DNA of 64,000 nucleotides from Alteromonas marina (GTDB lineage Bacteria > Pseudomonadota > Gammaproteobacteria > Enterobacterales > Alteromonadaceae): positions 301,691 through 365,690 of the forward strand of contig NZ_JWLW01000023.1 of assembly GCF_000808575.1 (NCBI RefSeq), read 5' to 3'. Below the pieces are notes generated by a model, which was not told the origin of the DNA, searched no databases, and saw only the letters and a list, made by a program, of their open reading frames with translations. Of this stretch, positions 27,533 through 38,028 are shown piece by piece. Position 1 is the first letter of the stretch. Every line of letters starts with the position of its first letter. The translations under genes and the position numbers were made by a program.

Positions 27533-29032
27533 ATGCTAGATACTCAATTAACGTCAAGTTTATCATACAAATTATTTCGGGCCGATCAGGTTAGGGAAAA
27601 TGAGGGACAAGCCGCCGCGGACTCGGGCTGCGATATGTTCACCTTGATGCAACGAGCCGGCGACGTGGTATTTAAGCAGTGTCTTGAGCTTATGCCAAAC
27701 TCTGACGTTTACTTAGTGCTGGTGGGGCAAGGTAACAACGCGGGTGACGGCTACATTGCAGCAATAAACGCAAAACTTGCGGGTAAACAAGTGCATTTAT
27801 GTGCGGTTGAGCCTGAACGTACGCTGGAAGGTGATGCTGGCAAAGCACAGCAGCGCTGGCTCGATTCAGGTGGCAGTATCAATGGGTTTGACGCTGCGCT
27901 CCTCGAGAAGTCTGATGTAGTGATTGATGCGCTTCTTGGTACAGGTATTAATAGCTATATTCGCAATGAGTTTGCAGACATCATTGATGCGGTGAATACG
28001 TCATCAACACCGGTGGTAAGCGTTGATGTGCCGTCAGGGCTTGATGCAAATACAGGACAGAGCCTGGGGCGATGTGTTCAGGCTGATATCACCGTTACTT
28101 TTGTGGGCATTAAGCCGGGGCTTGTTACTGGTGCGGGTAAACAATCTTGCGGTAAGTTAGTGTATGCGGACTTGGGTATCGGCAAAGCGTTCCAAGCATT
28201 AGCTAAAGCGAGCGCGACCATGCTAAATATCGACCACTTTAAAGGTATGGGGCCACGGGAGATTAACAGTCATAAAGGGACTTACGGTCGACTGTTGTGC
28301 ATTGGTGGTAACCGCGGAACCGCAGGTGCCATTCGACTCGCCAGTGAAGCCGCACTGAGAAGTGGTGCGGGCATGGTACGCGTGTATACTCATGAGTCGT
28401 CGGTCGTTCAGGTCAGTGCAGGCAGACCTGAACTCATGGTTACCGACTTTAATTTGGAAGATGCATTAGCTTGGGCAACCTGTGTAGTTATTGGACCGGG
28501 TCTAGGGCAAGATGAATGGGCAGAAAGCGCATTTGAAACCACCATGAAGCACTGTCAAAGCCAAAATAAGCCTGTGGTCATTGATGCTGACGCGCTAAAT
28601 CTGTTGTGTCAGCAGTCAACCGCGTACACCTTGTCTGACAGTATTTTAACCCCTCACGCTGGCGAAGCTGCCCGTTTACTCGGTGTTTCTATTGATGATG
28701 TAGAAAGCGACCGTTTTAACTACGCAAGGCAGTGCTCACAGCGATACCATGCGGTCTGTGTGTTAAAAGGGGCGGGCACGCTTATCGACAATGAAAAGAA
28801 AACCTGGGTTTGCCGTCACGGTAATCCCGGTATGGCTACAGCAGGAAGTGGTGATGTATTAAGCGGAATATTGGGTGCGTTGCTCGCGCAAGGTGTAGAA
28901 ACAGATATTGCAGCGAAATATGGTGTAGTGCTTCATGCTAAGGCTGGCGATGATATTGCCCAACTGTATGGTCAACGTGGTATGATAGCGAGCGATTTGT
29001 TTGACGCAGTACGTGCGCTTATAAACCACTAG
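27533..29032 (+). CDS. nnr: Bifunctional NAD(P)H-hydrate epimerase / ADP-dependent NAD(P)H-hydrate dehydratase
   Basis: This enzyme repairs damaged NAD(P)H hydrates. The N-terminal YjeF_N epimerase domain (to about residue 220) has GQGNNAGDGYIAA and VDVPSGLDANTG. The C-terminal ribokinase-like dehydratase domain has CIGGNRGTAGA, VIGPGLGQDEWA, VIDADALNLL, TPHAGEAARL, and GNPGMATAGSGDVLSGILGALLAQG. ATG 27533 is listed, 9 nt after a GGA; GTG 27527 is the alternative. The gap to queG is 6 bp or none, so the promoter must lie inside queG. It heads the tsaE-amiB-mutL-miaA-hfq block. Confidence 0.94.
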   Translation: MLDTQLTSSLSYKLFRADQVRENEGQAAADSGCDMFTLMQRAGDVVFKQCLELMPNSDVYLVLVGQGNNAGDGYIAAINAKLAGKQVHLCAVEPERTLEGDAGKAQQRWLDSGGSINGFDAALLEKSDVVIDALLGTGINSYIRNEFADIIDAVNTSSTPVVSVDVPSGLDANTGQSLGRCVQADITVTFVGIKPGLVTGAGKQSCGKLVYADLGIGKAFQALAKASATMLNIDHFKGMGPREINSHKGTYGRLLCIGGNRGTAGAIRLASEAALRSGAGMVRVYTHESSVVQVSAGRPELMVTDFNLEDALAWATCVVIGPGLGQDEWAESAFETTMKHCQSQNKPVVIDADALNLLCQQSTAYTLSDSILTPHAGEAARLLGVSIDDVESDRFNYARQCSQRYHAVCVLKGAGTLIDNEKKTWVCRHGNPGMATAGSGDVLSGILGALLAQGVETDIAAKYGVVLHAKAGDDIAQLYGQRGMIASDLFDAVRALINH

Positions 29033-29177
29033 TTAGCGTGGTTTTGTCTTGAACGGGCAGGCATCTACTGTGTTACACCAGTCCGCATAGAACCTAACTC
29101 ACCCAGCGCCTTCTGAGTGGGCCATTATCTATGTGGATTGGTATTATTCGGCTTTCTATTACTGTGGAATATTGTTG

Positions 29178-29660
29178 ATGTCTTACCCGCATACCTCTTT
29201 TTTTGCTAATGAAGTAGATGATACAGCGCAGCTTGCCAGAGATTTAGCGCAGGCCGTTTCGAGTCAACTCCCTACCGATGCTGTTATTTATTTAAACGGT
29301 GACTTAGGTGCAGGGAAAACGACATTTAGCCGATATTTCATTCAATCTTTAGGTCATTCAGGTAGCGTTAAAAGTCCAACCTATACATTGGTTGAACCTT
29401 ATGAGTTGGACGGCGTCAATATCTATCACTTCGACCTGTATCGCTTAGCCGACCCAGAAGAGTTAGAGTTCATGGGAATTCGCGACTATTTTGGTTCGGG
29501 GGCTGTTGCGCTTATTGAATGGTCGGAAAAAGGGGGCGAATACTTGGCATCCCCAGACTTAGTGATTAGTATAAATATTACGCCATCAGGTAGGCAGTTT
29601 AATTTGGAAGCAAAAAGTGCCCACGGTGCTAAGCTGCTTCAGCAATGCAAGCGCGTTTAG
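29178..29660 (+). CDS. tsaE: tRNA threonylcarbamoyladenosine biosynthesis ATPase TsaE
   Basis: TsaE is the ATPase that supports the TsaBD complex in t6A modification of tRNA. Walker A GDLGAGKTTFSRYF is at about residues 44-57, followed by VKSPTYTLVEPYEL, HFDLYRLADPEELEFMG and IEWSEKG. From ATG 29178 the protein is 160 residues, close to the family norm. An in-frame upstream start at 29133 would add residues without similarity and has no ribosome site. amiB follows after 85 bp. Confidence 0.93.
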   Translation: MSYPHTSFFANEVDDTAQLARDLAQAVSSQLPTDAVIYLNGDLGAGKTTFSRYFIQSLGHSGSVKSPTYTLVEPYELDGVNIYHFDLYRLADPEELEFMGIRDYFGSGAVALIEWSEKGGEYLASPDLVISINITPSGRQFNLEAKSAHGAKLLQQCKRV

Positions 29661-29745
29661 CGCAAATGCGAAATGAAAGAAAAACTGAATAAATAGCCGC
29701 TCCGGAGTTGACGAGAGCAGCATAACAATAACAGAAAGGCTAATT

Positions 29746-31095
29746 ATGGTGCGCAGTATAGTTTCGGTATTATTATTGTGTTTCGTCGTGCATTTCGCAC
29801 ACGGTGCGCAAAATAACATCGACGGGGTTAGGATATGGCCGTCGCCGGACAATACGCGCGTTGTTTTCGATATGAAATCAGCGCCAGAGTTCACCTATTT
29901 TACGCTCAAAAATCCGCTTCGGCTTGTCATCGATCTTAATAACACCAGCGACACCGCTAAGCTTTCTGGCATTGAAGACAGCGGTGATTTGATTAAAAAG
30001 CTGCGCTACTCCACACCGAAAAACAAATCATCTGCCAGAGTGGTTGTTGAGCTCAATAGAAATACAAAGCCTTCGTTATTTGCAGTAACCCCCGATGGTG
30101 CTTACGGACACAGGCTGGTTGTCGATTTACCAGATAGCGCGCCGAAGCCGTCGCCAACGTTATCAGCGTCAGCATTAACTGGCTCTGTCGTTATTGATGA
30201 TTCTACCAGCGCCCGAGACCGAGACATTATCGTCGCCATCGACGCCGGGCATGGTGGACATGACCCAGGTTCAATCGGTCCGGCTGGTACCTATGAAAAG
30301 CACATCACCCTGAGTATCGCCAAAAAGTTGGAAGACATGATAAACCGGGAGCGAGGTATGCGCGCCATCATGACTCGTGGCGATGATTATTATGTCTCTC
30401 CGAATCGACGTCCTGAAATTGCGCGCGAGAAAAAAGCCGATTTGCTTATATCCATCCACGCCGATGCGTTTAGCCAGCCTCAACCGCGAGGTGGTTCGGT
30501 GTGGGTACTATCAATGCGAAGAGCAGACACTGAATTAGGCCGCTGGCTAGAGAAATCTGAACGTCACTCTGAATTACTCGGTGGGGCAGCTGAAGTGATC
30601 AATGATAAATCAAGCGAGCGATATCTTACTGAAACCATACTGGGTTTATCGATGGATCACAGCATGGCGACCAGCCACGATTTAGGTAATAAGGTGGTTG
30701 AAGAGCTAAAGCAGGTGACCAGTCTGCATAAAAGAAAACCACAAGCCGCCAGTTTTGCAGTTTTGACCGCGCCTGACATCCCCTCTATTTTGGTCGAAGT
30801 TGGTTTCATTTCTAATCCGCAAGAAGAGAAGAATCTGAACTGGTCTAAACATCGCGAACGCTTAGCGAATGCCATGTTTAATGCGACTAAGCGTTACTTC
30901 AAGCAAGTTCCGCCTGATGGTACACTGTGGGCACAAGAAAGGGCGAACAACCGAACGCACAAAGTAAGAAGCGGCGAGTCGCTCTCGTTATTAGCACAGC
31001 GTTACAATGTAAAAGTAAGCAGCATCAAAGCAGCGAATGATCTTTCAAGTGATGTTGTACGCGTAGGGCAGGTACTAAATATTCCGAGAACCTAA
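29746..31095 (+). CDS. amiB: N-acetylmuramoyl-L-alanine amidase AmiB
   Basis: A periplasmic zinc amidase that cleaves peptidoglycan side chains during cell separation. A signal peptide ends near HFAHGA. An AMIN targeting domain covers about residues 24-130. The Amidase_3 domain covers about 160-385 with zinc-ligand segments IDAGHGGHDPGS, KHITLSIAKKL, LLISIHADAF and the catalytic Glu in ILVEVGFISN. A single LysM domain ends the protein (HKVRSGESLSLLAQRYNV to VGQVLNIP). The regulatory helix that blocks the site in EnvC-controlled amidases appears to be present (about 265-300). Confidence 0.95.
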   Translation: MVRSIVSVLLLCFVVHFAHGAQNNIDGVRIWPSPDNTRVVFDMKSAPEFTYFTLKNPLRLVIDLNNTSDTAKLSGIEDSGDLIKKLRYSTPKNKSSARVVVELNRNTKPSLFAVTPDGAYGHRLVVDLPDSAPKPSPTLSASALTGSVVIDDSTSARDRDIIVAIDAGHGGHDPGSIGPAGTYEKHITLSIAKKLEDMINRERGMRAIMTRGDDYYVSPNRRPEIAREKKADLLISIHADAFSQPQPRGGSVWVLSMRRADTELGRWLEKSERHSELLGGAAEVINDKSSERYLTETILGLSMDHSMATSHDLGNKVVEELKQVTSLHKRKPQAASFAVLTAPDIPSILVEVGFISNPQEEKNLNWSKHRERLANAMFNATKRYFKQVPPDGTLWAQERANNRTHKVRSGESLSLLAQRYNVKVSSIKAANDLSSDVVRVGQVLNIPRT

Positions 31096-31189
31096 ACCTA
31101 GGTTTTGTTTCATCGGCTTTTTCAGCACTCATTGCACTTACATGTCGTATCGCCACGAATCCATATAGTTAATATCATAGGGTAGTCCT

Positions 31190-33055
31190 TTGCCTATACA
31201 GCTTTTATCTCCCCAACTTGCAAACCAGATTGCCGCTGGTGAAGTGGTTGAGCGCCCCGCGTCTGTGGTTAAAGAATTACTAGAAAACAGCCTTGATGCT
31301 GGTGCCACCAAAATAGAAGTCGATATTGAAAAAGGTGGCCACAAACGCATTCGAATAAAAGACAATGGGTCAGGCATTGTCAAAAGTGAACTGCAGCTGG
31401 CATTAAGTCGCCATGCAACCAGCAAAATCACCACCCTTGATGACCTAGAACATATTTTATCCCTTGGCTTTCGTGGAGAAGCGCTGGCCAGTATTAGCTC
31501 GGTAAGTCGATTAACATTGACCTCGCGCACTCAGTCTCAAGGTGAGGCGTGGCAGGCCTATTGTGAGGGCAGGGAGATGGCGGTAAATATCCAGCCAGCG
31601 GCCCACCCTGTTGGCACCACAATTGACGTGGCAGATCTGTTTTACAACACGCCAGCAAGACGTAAGTTTTTACGCACCGAAAAAACCGAATTTCAGCATA
31701 TTGAAGAAGTCATAAAACGCATAGCACTGAGCTATCCCAAGGTTTCATTTGTTTTAAAACACAACGATAAAGTAGTAAAGCGCTTTATCGCCGACAAAGC
31801 AGGCAGTTTAGCCACCCGAATTGGTGCTGTGGTTGGACAAAAGTTTGTTCAAAACGCCGTACATATTAGTACTGAGTATGAAGGTCTTCACATTGATGCT
31901 TGGCTAGGTAATGAGGCCATGCTTCGCAGCAGTAATGATTGCCAGTTCAGTTTTGTTAACGGCAGAGGCATGCGAGATAAGCTTATTATGCACGCTATTC
32001 GCCAAGCGTACGAAAGCGTTTGGGGTGTGGTGGAGCAACCAAGCTTTGTGGTGTACTTAACGGTTAACCCTAAAGATGTGGATGTAAATGTTCATCCCGC
32101 CAAGCATGAGGTGAGGTTTCAACAAGGCAGATTGGTACACGACTTTATCTGTAAAACCGTGAGTGATGCGCTGCACGCCATGACCGATGAACAGCCGTTA
32201 TCAGGAATGGACGCAAACCACCCTTCTGGCTCAGGCTTTATGTCATCTCAGGTAGAACACGACTATATCAGGCCCTTGCAAGAGCAAACGCCTGATAACG
32301 ATCGCACATTTAATGAAAACTCTCATTATCCATCGGGGGCATATTCGCAAAATTCGATGCAAAGTCGTGGTCAATACCTTGGTAACGCGAAATCGCCATC
32401 AGCGGGAAGTTTTAGTGGTAGCGGTGGCGCGACGTCGTTGCAAGGAAGAGGACAAAGCCGAGGACCAAGCGCTGCATATCAATCTAGCTATAACGCTTTG
32501 ATGACGCCAAATAGTGCCATTGTTGATAGTGGTAGCGGTGAACAGCGGGTGAATGGTCACGTTAATCTCTCTCCCTCGTGCCGAATTTACCCAAAGTCAG
32601 AAAAAATCTACCTTCTTTTTGCAACTAAAGTTGCAAGTATCTGGTTAAGCGAACTATTTTTAAAAGCAGAGCATGGTCAACCGCTTTTGATGCCTGTGGC
32701 AGTCTCACTAGAAAACGTCGATGAAAACCTTGTTGAGTTACTAAACGCATCGCATTTTGAGGTGAACAAAGTAGCGGGTAAATACCGCTTGCAGCAAGTG
32801 CCAGCGGGAACACGGCATTTACCTTGGTTAAAATGGTTTGAATTCTTTTTATCCATTGAAGGTGCAGGTGAAGTAAATTCGCTTGAAGCAGCGATGAAAT
32901 CACTGACTTTAAATGAACTCGTGCTAGACGACGAGGTATTGAATACGCTCTGGTACTGGTTGGATCAGCAAAGCGAAGCGAAACAATGGGAAATTATTGA
33001 GCAATTTGGTAAAGTGCGCCCCTTAAATTTAGTGCTAGATGTATGGGGAGAATAA
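31190..33055 (+). CDS. mutL: DNA mismatch repair protein MutL
   Basis: A 621-residue GHKL ATPase that links MutS recognition to strand incision. The N-terminal domain carries [36 protein letters not shown], the DNGSGI motif, ATSKI and [12 protein letters not shown]. The linker (about residues 345-455) is Gly/Ser/Gln-rich and disordered. The C-terminal dimerisation domain lacks the DQHAxxExxxxE endonuclease motif, consistent with a system that uses MutH. The start is TTG 31190. It follows amiB by 94 bp and overlaps no upstream gene; miaA begins 2 bp after its stop. Confidence 0.96.
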   Translation: MPIQLLSPQLANQIAAGEVVERPASVVKELLENSLDAGATKIEVDIEKGGHKRIRIKDNGSGIVKSELQLALSRHATSKITTLDDLEHILSLGFRGEALASISSVSRLTLTSRTQSQGEAWQAYCEGREMAVNIQPAAHPVGTTIDVADLFYNTPARRKFLRTEKTEFQHIEEVIKRIALSYPKVSFVLKHNDKVVKRFIADKAGSLATRIGAVVGQKFVQNAVHISTEYEGLHIDAWLGNEAMLRSSNDCQFSFVNGRGMRDKLIMHAIRQAYESVWGVVEQPSFVVYLTVNPKDVDVNVHPAKHEVRFQQGRLVHDFICKTVSDALHAMTDEQPLSGMDANHPSGSGFMSSQVEHDYIRPLQEQTPDNDRTFNENSHYPSGAYSQNSMQSRGQYLGNAKSPSAGSFSGSGGATSLQGRGQSRGPSAAYQSSYNALMTPNSAIVDSGSGEQRVNGHVNLSPSCRIYPKSEKIYLLFATKVASIWLSELFLKAEHGQPLLMPVAVSLENVDENLVELLNASHFEVNKVAGKYRLQQVPAGTRHLPWLKWFEFFLSIEGAGEVNSLEAAMKSLTLNELVLDDEVLNTLWYWLDQQSEAKQWEIIEQFGKVRPLNLVLDVWGE

Positions 33056-33056
33056 A

Positions 33057-33992
33057 GTGTCCAATGGCATAAATTCTGCATTGCCTGTAATTGCAATTAT
33101 GGGACCCACAGCATCGGGTAAAACCGGTCTGGCGCTAGATATAGCGGCTAAGGTTGACAGTGAAGTAATTAGTGTTGATTCGGCCCTTGTATATAAAGGC
33201 ATGGATATTGGCACAGCAAAACCTTCGCAGGACGAGCAAGCAGGTGTAGTGCATCACCTAATTGATATTATCGACCCTGCTGAAAGTTATTCGGTGTCGC
33301 AATTTGTAAACGATACCAATGCGCTGATTGGCGATATTTTATCTCGCGGCAAAGTGCCAATTTTGGCTGGCGGTACAATGATGTACTTTAATGCCTTGAT
33401 AAATGGAATTTCGCCACTACCTAAGTCAGATGAAAAGGTACGGGATGAAATAACACAGCAGGCACAACGCTTGGGTTGGTCTAAATTACACGATGAATTA
33501 CGTGGTGTAGACCCAATTAGTGGTGAGAGAATTCACCCTAATGATCCTCAGCGAATAACCCGTGCACTAGAGGTGTATAGAAGTACTGGCAAGACGTTGA
33601 CACATTGGCAACAGCAAGAGGGGGAAAGGTGCCCTTATAATATTGCACAATTTGCCATAGCGCCCGCTGACAGGGCAGTGTTGCACGAACGTATCGCGAC
33701 TCGCTTCGACATGATGTTGGAAGCAGGTTTCGAGCAAGAAGTATTAAAACTCTATGAGCGCAGTGATCTTCATGAAGATTTACCTTCTATACGTTCAGTA
33801 GGGTATAGACAAATGTGGCAGTATCTAGACGGCCAACTGAGTTATGCAGAAATGCGTGAGAGAGGCATTATCGCTACAAGGCAGCTTGCCAAGCGTCAGC
33901 TTACGTGGTTACGGGGCTGGGAGCAGGTTACATGGCTAGACACATTTGCTAACGATAATTTGACTAAAATTACAGCGAAAGTCACACTTTAA
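33057..33992 (+). CDS. miaA: tRNA dimethylallyltransferase MiaA
   Basis: MiaA adds a dimethylallyl group to A37 of tRNAs that read UNN codons. The P-loop GPTASGKT, the [20 protein letters not shown] block, and [18 protein letters not shown] are present. GTG 33057 lies 2 bp after the mutL stop behind GGGGAGAA (33045-33052), which makes it a better start than the ATG at 33039 inside mutL. The protein is then 311 residues, the usual size. hfq follows after 78 bp. Confidence 0.95.
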   Translation: MSNGINSALPVIAIMGPTASGKTGLALDIAAKVDSEVISVDSALVYKGMDIGTAKPSQDEQAGVVHHLIDIIDPAESYSVSQFVNDTNALIGDILSRGKVPILAGGTMMYFNALINGISPLPKSDEKVRDEITQQAQRLGWSKLHDELRGVDPISGERIHPNDPQRITRALEVYRSTGKTLTHWQQQEGERCPYNIAQFAIAPADRAVLHERIATRFDMMLEAGFEQEVLKLYERSDLHEDLPSIRSVGYRQMWQYLDGQLSYAEMRERGIIATRQLAKRQLTWLRGWEQVTWLDTFANDNLTKITAKVTL

Positions 33993-34070
33993 ATGTTTGA
34001 GTGTGGTATACATTAGACGTGCGGTGATAGTGAAATTTCTATCACGAATAATAAAAACTAAGGATATCAA

Positions 34071-34319
34071 ATGGCTAAAGGGCAATCATTACAAGACCCA
34101 TTCTTGAACGCTTTGCGTAAGGAACGTATTCCAGTATCAATTTATCTGGTAAATGGTATTAAACTTCAGGGACAGGTTGAGTCATTCGACCAGTTCGTTA
34201 TTTTACTGAAGAACACAGTAAGCCAAATGGTGTATAAGCACGCAATTTCTACTGTTGTTCCAGCACGCGCTATCACTATGCCTAGCGCAGGAGATTCTGA
34301 AAATACTAAAGGTGAATAA
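34071..34319 (+). CDS. hfq: RNA chaperone Hfq
   Basis: An 82-residue Sm-like hexameric RNA chaperone that pairs small RNAs with mRNAs. It keeps [22 protein letters not shown], the Sm1 motif, [10 protein letters not shown] and the Sm2 [10 protein letters not shown]. The C-terminal tail after residue 66 is short and polar (16 residues), about 20 shorter than in E. coli. The ATG follows AAGGAT. hflX follows 17 bp after the stop, as in E. coli. Confidence 0.98.
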   Translation: MAKGQSLQDPFLNALRKERIPVSIYLVNGIKLQGQVESFDQFVILLKNTVSQMVYKHAISTVVPARAITMPSAGDSENTKGE

Positions 34320-34336
34320 ATTAAAAGGTAACGCGC

Positions 34337-35626
34337 TTGTTTGACCGTTATGAAGCCGGTGAACAGGCTGTACTTGTTCATGTTAATTTTTCCGACGAGA
34401 ACAGTAAAGAAGACTTAGGTGAGCTTGAATTGCTTGTGTCTTCAGCAGGGGTGAATGCGGTAGAGGTTATTACGACGTCACGCAGTGCGCCTCATGCTAA
34501 GTTTTTTGTCGGATCAGGTAAGGCAGAGGAAATAGCAGCAGCGGTTAAAGCACATGATGCTAACGTTGTTATTTTCAACCACGCGCTTTCTCCTTCTCAG
34601 GAGCGAAATTTAGAAGCGGTGTGTAAATGCCGGGTGTTAGATAGAACCGGGCTAATTCTCGACATTTTTGCGCAGCGCGCAAGAACACATGAGGGTAAGC
34701 TCCAGGTCGAACTAGCCCAGTTGAGGCATATCTCAACCCGTCTTATCAGAGGATGGACCCACCTCGAGCGTCAAAAAGGTGGTATTGGTCTTCGCGGTCC
34801 AGGTGAGACACAGCTAGAAACTGACCGTCGATTGCTTCGTGGACGTATTAAAGCCATTCTTCGTCGATTGGAGAAAGTGCAAAAGCAACGCGAGCAGGGT
34901 CGTCGCTCGCGCAAACGCGCTGAAATTCCAACGGTATCCTTAGTTGGCTATACGAATGCGGGAAAATCGACGCTGTTTAACACCATTACCGACTCACACG
35001 TTTACGCTGCCGATCAGCTGTTTGCAACGCTGGACCCAACGTTACGTAAAATCGAGTTAAAAGATGTTGGTCCCGCTATTTTGGCCGACACGGTTGGTTT
35101 TATTCGTCATCTTCCCCACGACTTAGTTGCTGCGTTCAAAGCGACTCTTCAAGAGACTCAAGAAGCAGATTTACTGCTCCATGTGGTTGATATTGCTGAT
35201 GCAAAATATCGCGAAACCATGGATGAAGTTAATGATGTACTTGAAGAAATTGAAGCTGGAGAGATTCAACAATTACTAATCTGTAATAAGATTGATAAAC
35301 TAGACGACGTTCAACCGCGTATAGAAAGAAACGACGAAGGCGTGCCTGTTAGAGTGTGGCTATCTGCACAAACAGGCGAAGGAACGGAATTATTGAGCCA
35401 AGCTTTAACCGAATGTTTAGGTAAAAGCATGGTGAATTACACGTTGAAGATTCCGCCTGCACAAAGTCGATTGCGCGGCGTGTTGTTCGAACTAAACTGT
35501 ATTGCTAGTGAAGAATACGACAGTCAGGGAGACTGGGTAGTTGATGTAAGAATGCCCGCCGCTGACTGGAACAGGCTTGAAAAGCGTCTGGAAAACGGAA
35601 TATCAGAGTATGTTGTGCGACATTAG
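34337..35626 (+). CDS. hflX: GTPase HflX
   Basis: A ribosome-splitting and heat-related GTPase. The N-terminal HflX domain (about residues 1-190) begins FDRYEAGEQAVLVHV and has the HISTRLIRGWTHLERQKGGIGLRGPGETQLE block. The G domain follows, with G1 GYTNAGKST, G3 DTVGF, G4 NKID. The 429-residue length is normal. The start is TTG 34337 by comparison with the E. coli N-terminus, with AAAAGG before it. It is followed by hflK and hflC. Confidence 0.95.
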   Translation: MFDRYEAGEQAVLVHVNFSDENSKEDLGELELLVSSAGVNAVEVITTSRSAPHAKFFVGSGKAEEIAAAVKAHDANVVIFNHALSPSQERNLEAVCKCRVLDRTGLILDIFAQRARTHEGKLQVELAQLRHISTRLIRGWTHLERQKGGIGLRGPGETQLETDRRLLRGRIKAILRRLEKVQKQREQGRRSRKRAEIPTVSLVGYTNAGKSTLFNTITDSHVYAADQLFATLDPTLRKIELKDVGPAILADTVGFIRHLPHDLVAAFKATLQETQEADLLLHVVDIADAKYRETMDEVNDVLEEIEAGEIQQLLICNKIDKLDDVQPRIERNDEGVPVRVWLSAQTGEGTELLSQALTECLGKSMVNYTLKIPPAQSRLRGVLFELNCIASEEYDSQGDWVVDVRMPAADWNRLEKRLENGISEYVVRH

Positions 35627-35693
35627 TCAGTGCTAGTCACTGCATTGAGCATGCGAAATTCAAAAATATAACAGTAATCTATGGAGTATCAGC

Positions 35694-36845
35694 ATGGCTT
35701 GGAATGAGCCGGGTGGCAATAATAACGACCCGTGGAAGAATCGCGGTGGGAAAGAGCAAGGTCCCCCAGATTTGGACGATGTGTTTAAAAACTTATTTGG
35801 TAAGTTTGGAAAGTCAGGTGGCAACGGTGGCGGCTCAGGCAAAAGCCTAGGCGGTATTGGTGCTGGTATTCTTGTAGGTTTACTTGTCGTAATTTGGTTC
35901 ATTAGTGGCTTTTACACCATTCGTGAAGCAGAGCGCGGCGTAGTCCTTCGTTTTGGTGAGTATCACGAGCAGGTTGAACCAGGTCTTCGTTGGGCACCAA
36001 CGTTTATTGATTCAGTTATTCCTGTAGATGTTCAGTCAATTCGCGACCAGTCATCTTCAGGTTCTATGCTTACAGAAGACGAAAACGTGGTAAGCGTTCA
36101 AATGGAAATGCAATTTCGCGTTGTAGATCCGTATCGTTGGACGTTTGCCGTTGAAAGCCCTGAGCAGAGCTTAAGCCAGTCGCTTGATAGTGCTATTCGC
36201 TACGTTGTTGGTCACTCTAAGATGGATGATGTTTTGACTGACGGTCGTGAGGTAACGCGTCAGCGCGTTTGGGAAGAGCTACAAGCTATCATTGAACCCT
36301 ACAACATGGGTGTTTCCATTATCGATATGAACTTCCGTGATGCTCGTCCACCTGAGCAAGTTAAAGATGCATTCGATGATGCCATTGCTGCACAGGAAGA
36401 TGAACAGCGCTTCATTCGTGAAGCTGAAGCTTATGCGAGAGAAATTGAGCCACGTGCGCGTGGTCAAGTAAATCGTATGAATGAAGAAGCGCAAGCCTAC
36501 AAAGAGCGTGTAACGTTAGAAGCGCAGGGTGAAGTGGCACGTTTTGAAGAGTTGCTTCCTCAGTACGAGCGTGCTCCTCAAGTTACTCGCGAGCGTATTT
36601 ATCTAGAGACCATGGAAGAAGTGTTGGGTAATACCAGCAAGATCATGGTTGATAGTAAAGGCGGCAATAACATGATGTATTTGCCTTTAGATAAGATTAT
36701 GGAACGCCAGCAATCTACTAATAACAAGAAAACTCGCAATACACTGGAAGGCTTACAAGCACCAGTAACTGATGCTAACGGCCGCAGCCGCAACAGCTCT
36801 CCAAGTATGGGCTTGCGTGGCGATAGCTACAGAGAGGGGAGATAA
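35694..36845 (+). CDS. hflK: FtsH protease modulator HflK
   Basis: HflK forms with HflC a large membrane ring around the FtsH protease. The N-terminus is Gly/Asn/Pro-rich (WNEPGGNNNDPWKNRGG), a membrane helix lies at about residues 57-78, and an SPFH/prohibitin domain follows (EAERGVVLRFGEYHEQVEPGL). The C-terminal coiled-coil region is Glu/Arg-rich. The length of 383 residues is normal. hflC begins 5 bp after the stop. Confidence 0.96.
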   Translation: MAWNEPGGNNNDPWKNRGGKEQGPPDLDDVFKNLFGKFGKSGGNGGGSGKSLGGIGAGILVGLLVVIWFISGFYTIREAERGVVLRFGEYHEQVEPGLRWAPTFIDSVIPVDVQSIRDQSSSGSMLTEDENVVSVQMEMQFRVVDPYRWTFAVESPEQSLSQSLDSAIRYVVGHSKMDDVLTDGREVTRQRVWEELQAIIEPYNMGVSIIDMNFRDARPPEQVKDAFDDAIAAQEDEQRFIREAEAYAREIEPRARGQVNRMNEEAQAYKERVTLEAQGEVARFEELLPQYERAPQVTRERIYLETMEEVLGNTSKIMVDSKGGNNMMYLPLDKIMERQQSTNNKKTRNTLEGLQAPVTDANGRSRNSSPSMGLRGDSYREGR

Positions 36846-36850
36846 GCACA

Positions 36851-37732
36851 ATGAAGAATTTGTTAATTGCAGTATTTGTTCTTCTTGTAATGCTTGCATC
36901 AGGCTCACTGTTTGCAGTTAAAGAAGGCGAGCGCGCCATTGTTATTCAGTTTGGTAAAGTGCAAAGAGACGATGCGACCGGCGATACAAAAGTATTTGAA
37001 CCAGGCCTTCACTTTAAACTTCCATTTATCGATTCAGTCCGTGTTCTTGATGCGCGAATTCAAACGTTAGATGGATCACCAGACCGCTTTGTAACAAGCG
37101 AGAAGAAAGACCTGATTGTTGACTCTTATGTTAAGTGGCGCATAGAAGACTTTGCACGTTACTATCTATCAACGGGTGGCAACAAGCTGCAAGCAGAAGC
37201 GCTACTGAAGCAAAAAGTAAACAACGGCCTACGTTCTGAGTTTGGTACTCGTACTATTGCACAAATCGTTTCTGGTGAGCGTTCAGCGCTTATGAACCAA
37301 GCAATGGAACAAGCTTCTACATCGTCTGACGAGCTTGGTATTGAAATTGTAGACGTACGCGTTAAGCAGATTAACTTACCTACTGAGGTGAGCAACTCGA
37401 TCTTCCAGCGTATGCGCGCAGAGCGTGCCGCCGTAGCTCGTGAGCACCGTTCAGAAGGTCAAGAGCAAGCCGAAGTCATTAAGGCGAACATCGATGCTAA
37501 GGTAACGGTAATGCTTGCTGATGCTGAGCGTAATGCTCGACAACTTCGCGGTGAAGGTGATGCGATTGCGGCACAAATTTACGCTGACGCTTACTCAAAG
37601 AACGCTGATTTTTACAGCTTCCTGCGCAGTATGGATGCGTATAAGCAAAGCTTTAACAGCAAACAAGATGTCATGGTTATTGCACCAGATAGCGACTTCT
37701 TCAAGTATATGAACAAGTCAAACGGTAACTAA
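36851..37732 (+). CDS. hflC: FtsH protease modulator HflC
   Basis: Partner of HflK with an N-terminal membrane helix (residues about 3-20) and an SPFH domain beginning VKEGERAIVIQFGKV. A long helical region, HRSEGQEQAEVIKANIDAKVTVMLADAERNARQLRGEGDA, ends in SFNSKQDVMVIAPDSDFFKYM. The 293-residue size is usual. It closes the hfq-hflX-hflK-hflC block and is followed by a strong terminator. Confidence 0.96.
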   Translation: MKNLLIAVFVLLVMLASGSLFAVKEGERAIVIQFGKVQRDDATGDTKVFEPGLHFKLPFIDSVRVLDARIQTLDGSPDRFVTSEKKDLIVDSYVKWRIEDFARYYLSTGGNKLQAEALLKQKVNNGLRSEFGTRTIAQIVSGERSALMNQAMEQASTSSDELGIEIVDVRVKQINLPTEVSNSIFQRMRAERAAVAREHRSEGQEQAEVIKANIDAKVTVMLADAERNARQLRGEGDAIAAQIYADAYSKNADFYSFLRSMDAYKQSFNSKQDVMVIAPDSDFFKYMNKSNGN

Positions 37733-37754
37733 ATAGCCGTAATTTGAAGCTTTA

Positions 37755-37783
37755 AAAACCAGTCTTTTTAGACTGGTTTTTTT
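37755..37783 (+). terminator. Rho-independent terminator after hflC
   Basis: AAAACCAGTC (37755-37764) pairs with GACTGGTTTT (37771-37780) around a 6-nt loop, followed by T residues. It is 23 bp after the hflC stop. Confidence 0.93.
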
Positions 37784-38028
37784 ACGCCTTTCAAAAGGCT
37801 AAAGGTATGATATAGCGAGTTATATTTCATCTGTGTAGCCGGGCAATTTTAGGAAAATATACACTGACTTAACCCTTCATTTACCCTACCTACTGCCAAA
37901 TTTTCACAGAATCGGGTAAAATACCACCTGAATATTATTAAAACACGTCACTATTTATGTACAAGGTTGATGCCTTCCCAGCATTAACCTTGGTGTGGTA
38001 GACGTCAATAAACGACAGAGGGAAGATT

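Noticed and set aside
29033..29177. Hairpin-like sequence between nnr and tsaE
   Set aside because: The pairing is short and has mismatches, with no T-run; the genes may simply be co-transcribed.
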